Origin: Flammeovirgaceae bacterium
Lineage (GTDB): Bacteria > Bacteroidota > Bacteroidia > Cytophagales > Cyclobacteriaceae
Direction of reading: 5' to 3'
Length of the DNA stretch: 7,018 nucleotides
NCBI GenBank assembly: GCA_022616575.1
Contig: JAKEEN010000090.1
Location: forward strand, 1 to 7,018
Under the pieces are notes generated by a model. It made no database searches and was not told the DNA's origin. It saw only the letters and a program-made list of their open reading frames with translations. Both the position numbers and the translations under genes were made by a program. Positions 1-5,066 of the stretch are shown piece by piece (the stretch's first letter is position 1; each line of letters starts with the position of its first letter).

Positions 1-185
1 GATCGAATCGAAGGCATGGCCTTTTCACAGCTTACCATCAAAACGGAAACATCAGAGAACAGGGCGAATATATTGCCGACAGAAAACACAAAGAATGGAA
101 GGAATATGATGAACAGGGGAAACTCGTCACAACGTTCGTCTTCTATGCCGGGATTTTGAAAGAGACCCTGACTTTTGAAAAGTAA
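1..185 (+). CDS. MORN-repeat (YwqK-like) protein, 3' end only
   Basis: An open frame enters at the left edge (codons in phase with position 3) and ends at TAA 183-185, giving the last 60 residues of a protein whose start lies outside the window; there is no in-frame ATG inside it. The peptide contains the pattern of MORN_2/YwqK repeats: GLFTAYHQNG, then GEYIADRKHKEWKEYDEQGK, i.e. a glycine, an aromatic pair, a 'Y.nG' turn, and a second copy ending 'YDEQGK'. Such repeats form stacked beta-hairpins. Some databases label these proteins 'toxin-antitoxin system YwqK family antitoxin', but the biochemical role in Bacteroidetes is unknown, and I do not infer an antitoxin role merely because a toxin-antitoxin pair follows. 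The family call is firm; the function is not. Confidence 0.75.
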   Translation, partial: SNRRHGLFTAYHQNGNIREQGEYIADRKHKEWKEYDEQGKLVTTFVFYAGILKETLTFEK

Positions 186-220
186 TCTGATATCACAAAT
201 CAGGAAACCTTTTTAATGTC

Positions 221-249
221 GTAATACGTTATTAAATTTGTAATACGTA
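221..249 (+). promoter_or_regulatory. Promoter/operator of the toxin-antitoxin module
   Basis: The 9-mer GTAATACGT occurs twice, at 221-229 and 240-248, a 19-bp shift or about two helical turns. The first copy lies within a perfect inverted repeat TAATA-CGT-TATTA (222-234); the second forms the palindrome ATACGTAT (243-250), which includes the first two bases of the antitoxin ATG at 249. Between the copies, TAAATTTG (233-240) matches the Bacteroidetes sigma-factor -7 element TAnnTTTG at every defined base. No clear -33 TTG is seen at the expected distance. Flanking repeats around a promoter element fit autorepression by the AbrB-type antitoxin or the antitoxin-toxin complex, the usual control of such modules; this assignment is inference. 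Transcription would start close to 246-250, leaving little or no leader. Confidence 0.55.
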
Positions 250-497
250 TGGAAACTTCTACACTAACATCCAAAGGACAAATCGTGATCCCTAAAAACC
301 TTCGGAAGAAATATGGGATTAAGCCAGGGACTAAAATTGCGTTCATTGAAAAAGATGGAGGTATCTATATCCGTGCCATTACACGCCAATATTTCGAAAA
401 CCTGGCTGGTTGGCTTACTGAAGGGGGTGACCTGCTTGCAGAATTAGCAAAAGAAAAGAAGAGGGAAATTCAGCATGACGAAAAACGTAGTATTTGA
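249..497 (+). CDS. vapB: AbrB/MazE/SpoVT-fold antitoxin
   Basis: This 82-residue protein is the probable antitoxin partner of the PIN toxin that overlaps its 3' end. Residues 1-47 form a swapped-hairpin AbrB domain, recognisable from TSKGQIVIPKNLRKKYGIKPG, the classic 'S.KGQ.viPk.lR..l.i..G' core, followed by KIAFIEKDGGIYIR. Such dimers bind palindromic DNA. The C-terminal part (about 48-82, containing NLAGWLTEGGDLLAELAKEK) is helical and charged and should hold the toxin-neutralising segment. ATG 249 is the only plausible start: the AbrB core begins seven residues later. No Shine-Dalgarno sequence precedes it, and the predicted promoter lies so close that the message may be leaderless. The 23-nt overlap with the next gene implies translational coupling. 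The vapB symbol follows the partner; the domain type is more certain than the symbol. Confidence 0.85.
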   Translation: METSTLTSKGQIVIPKNLRKKYGIKPGTKIAFIEKDGGIYIRAITRQYFENLAGWLTEGGDLLAELAKEKKREIQHDEKRSI

Positions 498-885
498 CAG
501 TTATGCGTTGATTGCCCATTTTAAAAATGAGCCGGGCGCTTCTCTTATCTCAGACCTATTTACTGATTTACTCATTGGTGAAAAAAATGGATTTATTTCC
601 GTAATCAATGTGGGTGAGGTCTATTACATGCTGTCGAGAAAGGCGGGCATAGAAAATGCCGAAAAATCAATTGAAATTATCCGGACCCTTCCCATAAAAA
701 TTGTTGATGCCGATTTTGAAATCACGTACGCTGCCGCCCAACTTAAGGCCCGGCATAAATTTTCTTACGCAGATTCATTCGCTGCTGCACTTACAATAAT
801 AAAAAAGGGGACTCTGGTAACGGGAGATAAGGAATTTAAAAATCTTTCAAAAGAAAAGGGCTTTAAAGTTCACTTCATACACTAA
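475..885 (+). CDS. vapC: PIN-domain ribonuclease toxin (VapC-like)
   Basis: This 136-residue protein is a PIN-domain endoribonuclease, the expected toxin of a VapBC-type module; family members cut tRNA or rRNA in a Mg2+-dependent way. The acidic active-site positions are all visible: D8 in VVFDSYALIAHF, E48 in VINVGEVYYML, D100 in FSYADSFAAAL, and D118 in LVTGDKEFK. Length and motif spacing are those of an intact PIN toxin, so there is no sign of decay. The ATG at 475 lies inside the antitoxin gene, with GAGGG at 461-465 nine bases upstream, one of the few Shine-Dalgarno-like sites in this window. That may tune the toxin:antitoxin ratio together with coupling. The stop at 883-885 is followed only 24 nt later by purC on the same strand with no terminator hairpin visible. 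The RNA target cannot be read from sequence. Confidence 0.87.
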   Translation: MTKNVVFDSYALIAHFKNEPGASLISDLFTDLLIGEKNGFISVINVGEVYYMLSRKAGIENAEKSIEIIRTLPIKIVDADFEITYAAAQLKARHKFSYADSFAAALTIIKKGTLVTGDKEFKNLSKEKGFKVHFIH

Positions 886-909
886 TTTGCAGGCTTTCAG
901 TTGTTCAAG

Positions 910-1866
910 ATGCAGGCAATCAAAGAAACAAACTTCAAATTTCCTGGCCAGACGGGGTTTTACAGAGGCAAAGTTCGCGATGTATACTATTTCGGCAACA
1001 CCATGGCCATGGTTGCTACCGATCGCATTTCAGCCTTTGATGTAATACTTCCTAAAGCTATTCCTGATAAAGGCCGCGTACTCAATCAGATTGCTGCGGT
1101 AAACCTGAATGCAACTAAAGAACTGGTTCCAAACTGGGTACTGGCCACACCAGACCCCAACGTAACCATCGGCATCAGGTGTGAAACCTTTCCTGTTGAA
1201 ATGGTCGTTCGCGGTTATTTGGCTGGTCATGCATGGCGAGAGTATAAGTCCGGGAAACGCTCACTGTGTGGTGTTCCACTCCCCGAGGGATTAAAAGAGA
1301 ATGATAAACTTCCACAACCCATTATTACTCCCACTACAAAAGCTCATGTGGGCCATGACGAAGATATATCGAAGGATGAAATTCTAAAACGAGGATTAAT
1401 AAGCCCCCTGGAATATCAAAAACTGGAAGCGTACACGTTCACGCTTTACAAAAAAGGTACTGAACTTGCAGCGAAACGCGGACTGATTTTAGTTGATACG
1501 AAATATGAGTTTGGGAAAAATGACGGGAAGATTTACCTGATTGATGAAGTACACACCCCCGATTCATCAAGATACTTTTATTCGGAAGGATATGAGTCCC
1601 GACAAGAGGCTGGCGAACCCCAAAAGCAACTCTCGAAAGAATTTGTGAGACAGTGGCTAATCGAAAACGGATTTCAAGGTAAAGAGGATCAAAAGGTTCC
1701 TGAAATGACTGATGAAATTGTGCAATCCATTTCCATACGCTATCAGGAATTATATGAACAGGTAACAGGACAGAAATTGGCACCTATCGCGTATGATTCC
1801 CTCCTTTCACGCATTGAAAATAGTATCCTTAATTCGATAAAAACCGTTAACTTAGAGCATAAATAA
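910..1866 (+). CDS. purC: Phosphoribosylaminoimidazole-succinocarboxamide synthase
   Basis: PurC joins CAIR and L-aspartate using ATP to give SAICAR in de novo purine synthesis in the cytoplasm. I place the start at ATG 910 (318 residues). An in-frame TTG at 901 would add MFK, but family members normally begin 'M.AIKETNF', as ATG 910 gives. Visible motifs are GKVRDVY (20-26) and [10 protein letters not shown] (36-45) of the nucleotide-binding lobe. PROSITE-like signature 1 is [13 protein letters not shown] (97-109), [11 protein letters not shown] follows, and signature 2 is VDTKYEFG (195-202). Then come [12 protein letters not shown] (from 211) and the C-terminal FVRQWL segment. The length suits the long ATP-grasp-like PurC form common in Bacteroidetes and eukaryotes, rather than the roughly 237-residue E. 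coli form. The gene is intact. It is followed after 3 nt by the STAS gene, so the two are surely co-transcribed. No purine riboswitch or PurR-type box is apparent upstream. Confidence 0.96.
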   Translation: MQAIKETNFKFPGQTGFYRGKVRDVYYFGNTMAMVATDRISAFDVILPKAIPDKGRVLNQIAAVNLNATKELVPNWVLATPDPNVTIGIRCETFPVEMVVRGYLAGHAWREYKSGKRSLCGVPLPEGLKENDKLPQPIITPTTKAHVGHDEDISKDEILKRGLISPLEYQKLEAYTFTLYKKGTELAAKRGLILVDTKYEFGKNDGKIYLIDEVHTPDSSRYFYSEGYESRQEAGEPQKQLSKEFVRQWLIENGFQGKEDQKVPEMTDEIVQSISIRYQELYEQVTGQKLAPIAYDSLLSRIENSILNSIKTVNLEHK

Positions 1867-1869
1867 GCT

Positions 1870-2250
1870 ATGAAGTACACGATCGATAAACAAGAAAAGT
1901 ACAGTCTCCTTAAGCTACATGAAGAAAAATTAGATTCCAGTGTGGCCCCCAACTTAAAATCTGAACTAATCACGTTGCATGCTGAAGGTGTTCGCAATAT
2001 CATCCTCGATTTGAATGAAGTAAAATATACCGACTCTTCAGGATTAAGTGCCCTCCTGGTTGGCAACCGTATTGTTCAGGAAGATGGCGGTATTTTCATT
2101 CTCACAAGTCTTTCTGACCATACAATGAAGTTGATCAAAATATCTCAGTTAGATAGCGTGTTGAATATTCTACCCAAGGTTGAGGAAGGCGTAGATGCGG
2201 TATTTATGCACGAGATTGAGAAGGACTTAAAAACCGGAGATAATTCATAA
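1870..2250 (+). CDS. STAS-domain protein (anti-anti-sigma factor-like)
   Basis: The 126-residue product is essentially one STAS domain, the fold of SpoIIAA/RsbV anti-sigma-factor antagonists. The core strand NIILDLNEVKYTDSSGLSAL (from residue 43) contains the D55-S56-S57-G58 motif, where one serine is the phosphorylation switch in SpoIIAA/RsbV. The second half, FILTSLSDHTMKLIKISQLD, is the typical beta-alpha 'v...L...G l' portion. In characterised systems the dephosphorylated form binds an anti-sigma kinase and the phosphorylated form releases it. Here no kinase, PP2C phosphatase or sigma factor is nearby, so it is an orphan and its partner is unknown. The ATG is 3 nt after the purC stop with no ribosome-binding site, implying coupled translation. 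The last ~15 residues are an acidic tail outside the domain. The terminator at 2275-2308 closes this unit. Confidence 0.9.
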   Translation: MKYTIDKQEKYSLLKLHEEKLDSSVAPNLKSELITLHAEGVRNIILDLNEVKYTDSSGLSALLVGNRIVQEDGGIFILTSLSDHTMKLIKISQLDSVLNILPKVEEGVDAVFMHEIEKDLKTGDNS

Positions 2251-2274
2251 AACATTGAATTCCAAGATTACTTT

Positions 2275-2308
2275 AAAACCAAGATCATTGATTTTGGTTT
2301 TTTTGTTT
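2275..2308 (+). terminator. Intrinsic terminator after the purC-STAS unit
   Basis: AAAACCAAGATC (2275-2286) pairs with GATTTTGGTTTT (2290-2301) across a 3-nt ATT loop. This gives a 12-bp stem with a single G-U wobble, running directly into a T-rich tract (TTTTTTGTTTT). It lies 25 nt after the STAS stop codon on the same strand, where a terminator is expected. The stem is A/T-rich, so its strength is uncertain. Confidence 0.7.
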
Positions 2309-2319
2309 TCCGCATTATT

Positions 2320-2347
2320 CCCCTCCTTCGGAGGGGTTAGGGGTGGG
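2320..2347. repeat. REP-like GC palindrome with G-tract tail
   Basis: CCCCTCC (2320-2326) and GGAGGGG (2330-2336) form a perfect 7-bp hairpin with loop TTC. TTAGGGGTGGG follows, making a strikingly G-rich stretch amid roughly 40% GC surroundings. The G runs (GG, GGGG, GGGG, GGG from 2330 to 2347) could form a two-tier quadruplex. There is no T-run, so it is not an ordinary terminator. Palindromes of this kind recur between genes in many Bacteroidetes genomes, from my general recollection. Calling it a dispersed REP-like element is inference, since only one copy is in the window. It occupies the leader of rnz. Confidence 0.5.
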
Positions 2348-2370
2348 TTAAAAATTGGATTCCACAACTA

Positions 2371-3288
2371 ATGAGTTTCAACATCACCATACTCGGTTCT
2401 GCAGGCGCCATGCCTTCATTCGGAAGATTTCCCTCGTCCCAGTTTATCGAAATTCAAAACCGGTATTTTCTTATTGACTGCGGTGAAGGTGCTCAAATGC
2501 AGATGATGCGGTATGGGGTAAGCTTTCACCGTGTTGATCACATTTTTATCTCTCACCTTCACGGTGATCACTATCTTGGGTTGATGGGCTTTCTTTTCAC
2601 GCTCCATCTTCAACGGAGACAAACCGATTTACATATTTACAGTCACCCGGGACTGGATGAAATTATCACCTTGCAATTAAGGCATTCACTTTCATCTTTA
2701 AACTACAAAATCCTTTTCCATCGGCTGGAAGAGGGAGAATCCCGAATTATTTTTGAAGATAATGTGCTTACAGTTGAAACGATTCCGCTTGTCCATAAAA
2801 TTCGGTGTTCCGGATTTCTCTTTAAAGAAAAACCGAAGCCAAGAAGAGTCGATAAGACTCATTTACCAGAAGGTCTGACTTTTCACCAAATCGCTTCACT
2901 TAAAGACGGAAAAGATGTGACCGATGAACAAGGCAATATTATCTACAAAAATTCTGACCTTACGTTACCCCCTCGTCATTCAAGGTCATATGCCTATTGC
3001 TCTGACACAAAGTATCATGAAACCCTGGTGCCCCGAATCAAGGACATGGACATTTTATACCACGAAGCGACCTTCATGACAGAAGAGTTGGATAAAGCCA
3101 TTGACACAAAGCATAGCACTGCTGAACAGGCCGCCATCATTGCTTTGAAATCGCAGGTAAAAAAATTATTGATCGGGCATTTCTCTGCACGGTACAAAGA
3201 GTTGGATGGCTTGCTGAAGGAAGCAAAAGCCATTTTTCCAAATACGGTATTGGCGATTGAGGGGGAAACCTTTAGCCTTGAGGAATAG
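2371..3288 (+). CDS. rnz: Ribonuclease Z (tRNA 3' endonuclease)
   Basis: RNase Z is a zinc metallo-beta-lactamase-fold enzyme that cuts the 3' trailer from tRNA precursors. The 305-residue protein is the usual short-form (dimeric) length. Metal ligands and motifs are in place: HLHGDH at 62-67 (H62, H64, D66, H67), H142 in PLVHKI, D212 in YCSDT, and H270 in LIGHFSARY. It also has the HEATF (231-235) and HSTAEQAA (248-255) motifs that set RNase Z apart from other members of the fold. The insert around 148-205, with KPKPRR, resembles the family's variable region rather than a complete exosite arm I can define. The start at ATG 2371 is supported by the N-terminal strand FNITILGSAGAMP beginning immediately. 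The gene lies 120 nt after the STAS gene, past a terminator, so it probably has its own promoter, but I cannot find a good TAnnTTTG match there. It is intact. Confidence 0.95.
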   Translation: MSFNITILGSAGAMPSFGRFPSSQFIEIQNRYFLIDCGEGAQMQMMRYGVSFHRVDHIFISHLHGDHYLGLMGFLFTLHLQRRQTDLHIYSHPGLDEIITLQLRHSLSSLNYKILFHRLEEGESRIIFEDNVLTVETIPLVHKIRCSGFLFKEKPKPRRVDKTHLPEGLTFHQIASLKDGKDVTDEQGNIIYKNSDLTLPPRHSRSYAYCSDTKYHETLVPRIKDMDILYHEATFMTEELDKAIDTKHSTAEQAAIIALKSQVKKLLIGHFSARYKELDGLLKEAKAIFPNTVLAIEGETFSLEE

Positions 3289-3367
3289 GCTGCAAGCCAC
3301 ACGCTTCAAGCTACAAGCTTGTTCAACATTCTTAAAGCTTGTAGCTTGTAGCCAGAAGCTTGTAGCC
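3288..3367. repeat. Inverted repeat of 7-nt units before yhhQ
   Basis: Two 33-nt arms, 3288-3320 and 3335-3367, are reverse complements at 27 of 33 positions, separated by 14 nt. Each arm is itself a run of heptamers. Left-arm units start at 3289, 3296, 3303, 3310 and 3317 (GCTGCAA, GCCACAC, GCTTCAA, GCTACAA, GCTTGTT). On the right, GCTTGTAGC recurs at 3337, 3344 and 3358, with a degenerate unit at 3351. As RNA it would fold into a long hairpin ending 4 nt before the yhhQ ATG. No T-run follows, so it is a poor terminator. It could be a REP/MITE-like element, a processing site or a translation-modulating leader; the sequence does not decide. Confidence 0.7.
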
Positions 3368-3371
3368 ATTT

Positions 3372-4163
3372 ATGACAAAGACTTTCGAACAGAAAAAGAA
3401 TAAACTCTTCATTATTCTGAGCGGAATATTCCTGACGAATGCATTGGTTGCTGAGATGATTGGCGTTAAAATTTTCTCTGCCGAAGCAGTTGCCGGTATT
3501 GCGCCTGCTCAACTTATAATTCTGGGGTTTACCCTTGATTTTAATCTTACAGCTGGTGTGGTGCTTTGGCCTGTTGTTTTTATTACTACCGACATCATTA
3601 ACGAATACTTTGGGCGCGAAGGCGTAAAGAGAATCAGTTACCTCACGGCAGGTTTAATTGCCTATGCATTTGTTGTTATTTACATCGCAACTCTATTACC
3701 ACCCGCCAATTTCTGGCTCGACATCAATAAGTCAGATGCAGCAGGAAATGCGTTTAACATTAATTATGCTTTCCAGACTATTTTCAGGCAAGGACTTGGT
3801 ATTATTGTTGGATCCCTTACTGCTTTTCTCGTTGGTCAATTATTGGATGTCTTTATCTTCCAGCGATTACGGAGGGTTACTGGTAGCAATTATTTATGGC
3901 TACGGGCCACCGGATCCACTTTAGTCTCTCAACTCATCGATAGCTTTGTGGTGCTGGGAATAGCCTTCTATATTTTTGGAAACTGGTCAATGGCGCAAGT
4001 GCTTTCGGTAGGAATTATCAATTACATGTACAAATTCACGGTCGCGATTTTCCTTACCCCTGTCATTTACGCAGGTCATTACATCATCGATCGATATTTG
4101 GGCAAGAATGAAGCCGATAAATTATCGGAAGAGGCTGCAGCATCAAGCCAGGGATTCTTTTAA
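3372..4163 (+). CDS. yhhQ: YhhQ/VUT-family transporter (queuosine precursor uptake)
   Basis: This 263-residue protein is a polytopic inner-membrane protein of the vitamin-uptake-transporter family (DUF165). E. coli YhhQ in this family imports the queuosine precursors preQ0/preQ1 used to modify tRNA wobble bases. Family hallmarks include FITTDIINEYFGR (roughly 69-81) after the second hydrophobic segment and RATGSTLVSQLIDSFVV in the second half. About six membrane segments can be seen, starting at residues ~12, ~45, ~84, ~136, ~182 and ~215. The N-terminus is basic (EQKKNK), and the C-terminal ~25 residues are hydrophilic. It is somewhat longer than the 221-residue E. coli protein, as is usual in this phylum. 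The ATG at 3372 follows a long heptad hairpin by 4 nt and has no Shine-Dalgarno. It may be co-transcribed with rnz, a related tRNA function. The exact substrate (preQ0, preQ1, queuine) is inferred, not visible. Confidence 0.88.
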   Translation: MTKTFEQKKNKLFIILSGIFLTNALVAEMIGVKIFSAEAVAGIAPAQLIILGFTLDFNLTAGVVLWPVVFITTDIINEYFGREGVKRISYLTAGLIAYAFVVIYIATLLPPANFWLDINKSDAAGNAFNINYAFQTIFRQGLGIIVGSLTAFLVGQLLDVFIFQRLRRVTGSNYLWLRATGSTLVSQLIDSFVVLGIAFYIFGNWSMAQVLSVGIINYMYKFTVAIFLTPVIYAGHYIIDRYLGKNEADKLSEEAAASSQGFF

Positions 4164-4173
4164 AGGTGAAGGA

Positions 4174-4250
4174 TCAAAGTGTAAAGTTCTAGTTACCGAG
4201 AGACCAAACTTTTTAACTTTCAACTTTAGACTTTAAAACTTTGAACTTCT
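4174..4250. repeat. Heptad AACTTTN array between convergent genes
   Basis: Between the convergent yhhQ and methyltransferase genes, and running into the 3' end of the latter, is a 7-nt-period array. It reads AACTTTC (4215), AACTTTA (4222), GACTTTA (4229), one extra A, AACTTTG (4237) and AACTTCT (4244). Upstream, TCAAAGT-GTAAAGT-TCTAGTT (4174-4194) is an imperfect complement, so the whole can fold as a bulged hairpin around the spacer ACCGAGAGACC. A- and T-rich arms on both sides would suit a bidirectional terminator for both genes. The last codons of the methyltransferase (RSSKF and stop) are written in these heptads. Confidence 0.6.
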
Positions 4251-4970
4251 AAGGTTATCGCAAATCACTGCTGTAGCAATCGCTGCATTAAGCGACTCCG
4301 CTTCACCGTATTTGGGGATCGTAAGGCGATGGGTAATAAGTTTCTCGACTTCTTTCGATATCCCGTTTGATTCGTTGCCGATCACAATGAGACCTGATTT
4401 TCCAAATTTAAATTGATGAACATTTTCTCCATCCAAAAAAGTACCTAACACTGGCACTTTCACCTTTCCTATAAACTCTGGCAAACGTGTATAGTGGAAG
4501 CGAACCCTGCAGAAAGAACCCATTGTGGCCGCAATTACTTTGGGGTTATAAAAGTCGGCTGTCTCTTCAGAAGCAATAATTTTATTAATTCCGTACCAGT
4601 CAGCTGTGCGGATGATAGTGCCCAGATTACCAGGATCGCGAATATCATCCAACGCCAGGGCATACTCATGGTCTTGTATAGTGAGGGGCCTGTTTGGCTT
4701 CATCCTGACAACCGCCAGGGCGGAATTATTGGTACTATACTCACCCATACCGCTAAGTTCTCTTTCGTTTGCCTCGATCAACTCAAGTGTCTTCTTTGAC
4801 TTGACCGATGACAGGTACTCCGAAGTGCCTACAACTGTAATCACTTCAAAGTCGGAGGCCAAAACTTCTGACACACTTTTTGCTCCCTCCACCAAAAAGC
4901 ATTGCTCCTCTTTGCGGTATTTCTTTATTTGCAAAGATTTAATGTACTTGATCTTAGCCTTTGACAGCAT
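4233..4970 (-). CDS. TrmH/SpoU-family (SPOUT) RNA 2'-O-methyltransferase
   Basis: A 245-residue SAM-dependent RNA ribose methyltransferase. Residues 1 to ~90 form the L30e-like substrate-binding domain (CFLVEGAKSVSEVL near 24-37, then the loop STNNSALAVVR). The remainder is the knotted SPOUT domain. Motif 1 is DIRDPGNLGTIIRTADWYG (109-127) with N115 and the catalytic-type R121. Motif 2 is VIGNESNGIS (196-205), and motif 3 is IPKYGEAESLNAAIATAVI (218-236), forming the SAM-binding trefoil knot. All key residues are present. The family includes RlmB, TsnR and mitochondrial MRM3-like enzymes, which modify rRNA; TrmH itself modifies tRNA G18. The target here cannot be assigned. The start at 4970 is supported by the basic N-terminus MLSKAKIKYIKSL immediately preceding the domain. 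It is transcribed away from tamL and towards yhhQ. Confidence 0.92.
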   Translation of the reverse strand: MLSKAKIKYIKSLQIKKYRKEEQCFLVEGAKSVSEVLASDFEVITVVGTSEYLSSVKSKKTLELIEANERELSGMGEYSTNNSALAVVRMKPNRPLTIQDHEYALALDDIRDPGNLGTIIRTADWYGINKIIASEETADFYNPKVIAATMGSFCRVRFHYTRLPEFIGKVKVPVLGTFLDGENVHQFKFGKSGLIVIGNESNGISKEVEKLITHRLTIPKYGEAESLNAAIATAVICDNLRSSKF

Positions 4971-5066
4971 CTTTGGATGATTAAAGTGAAATCAGCACGT
5001 AAGTTAACAGCATCCGGCATAATATCATGCCTGTTGGTTCCTTGCGTCCGCTTAAAGACAAATTAT
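4971..5066. promoter_or_regulatory. Divergent control region with a 16-bp near-palindrome
   Basis: If tamL starts at TTG 5067, these 96 nt separate two divergent genes and must hold both promoters. The clearest structure is GGCATAATATCATGCC (5016-5031), symmetric except for one base pair (A5021/C5026), a plausible operator. No perfect TAnnTTTG is present on either strand; CATCTTTG (4968-4975, plus strand) differs by one base. If tamL starts at ATG 4977 instead, this stretch is coding and the palindrome is coincidental. Confidence 0.3.

Noticed and set aside
186..214. Possible terminator after the MORN gene: TCTGAT/ATCAGG stem with downstream T5
   Set aside because: The stem is only 5 bp plus a wobble, the loop is 7 nt, and the T-run is several bases away from the stem; too weak to call.
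1..885. MORN gene plus toxin-antitoxin pair as a new three-gene defence system
   Set aside because: The MORN gene is separated by a 63-nt spacer containing the pair's own promoter/operator, and only its end is visible. Nothing in the sequence links the functions.
883..889. TAATTTG before purC resembling the TAnnTTTG promoter element
   Set aside because: It is one base too short for the consensus and overlaps the vapC stop codon; not a convincing promoter.
1439..2066. Minus-strand open frames opposite purC and the STAS gene (1439-1783, 1743-2066)
   Set aside because: They are antisense to two well-conserved genes, and their translations show no recognisable domain.
3288..3367. CRISPR-like repeats between rnz and yhhQ
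   Set aside because: The units are 7 nt, contiguous and inverted, with no unique spacers; not a CRISPR array.
3288..3371. A preQ1 riboswitch upstream of the putative queuosine-precursor transporter
   Set aside because: The leader is filled by the heptad hairpin. I see neither the compact C-rich-loop hairpin nor the A-rich tail of preQ1-I, nor the larger preQ1-II layout.
4494..4980. Plus-strand open frames opposite the methyltransferase gene
   Set aside because: They are antisense shadows of a gene with all SPOUT motifs intact; no domain is visible in the products.
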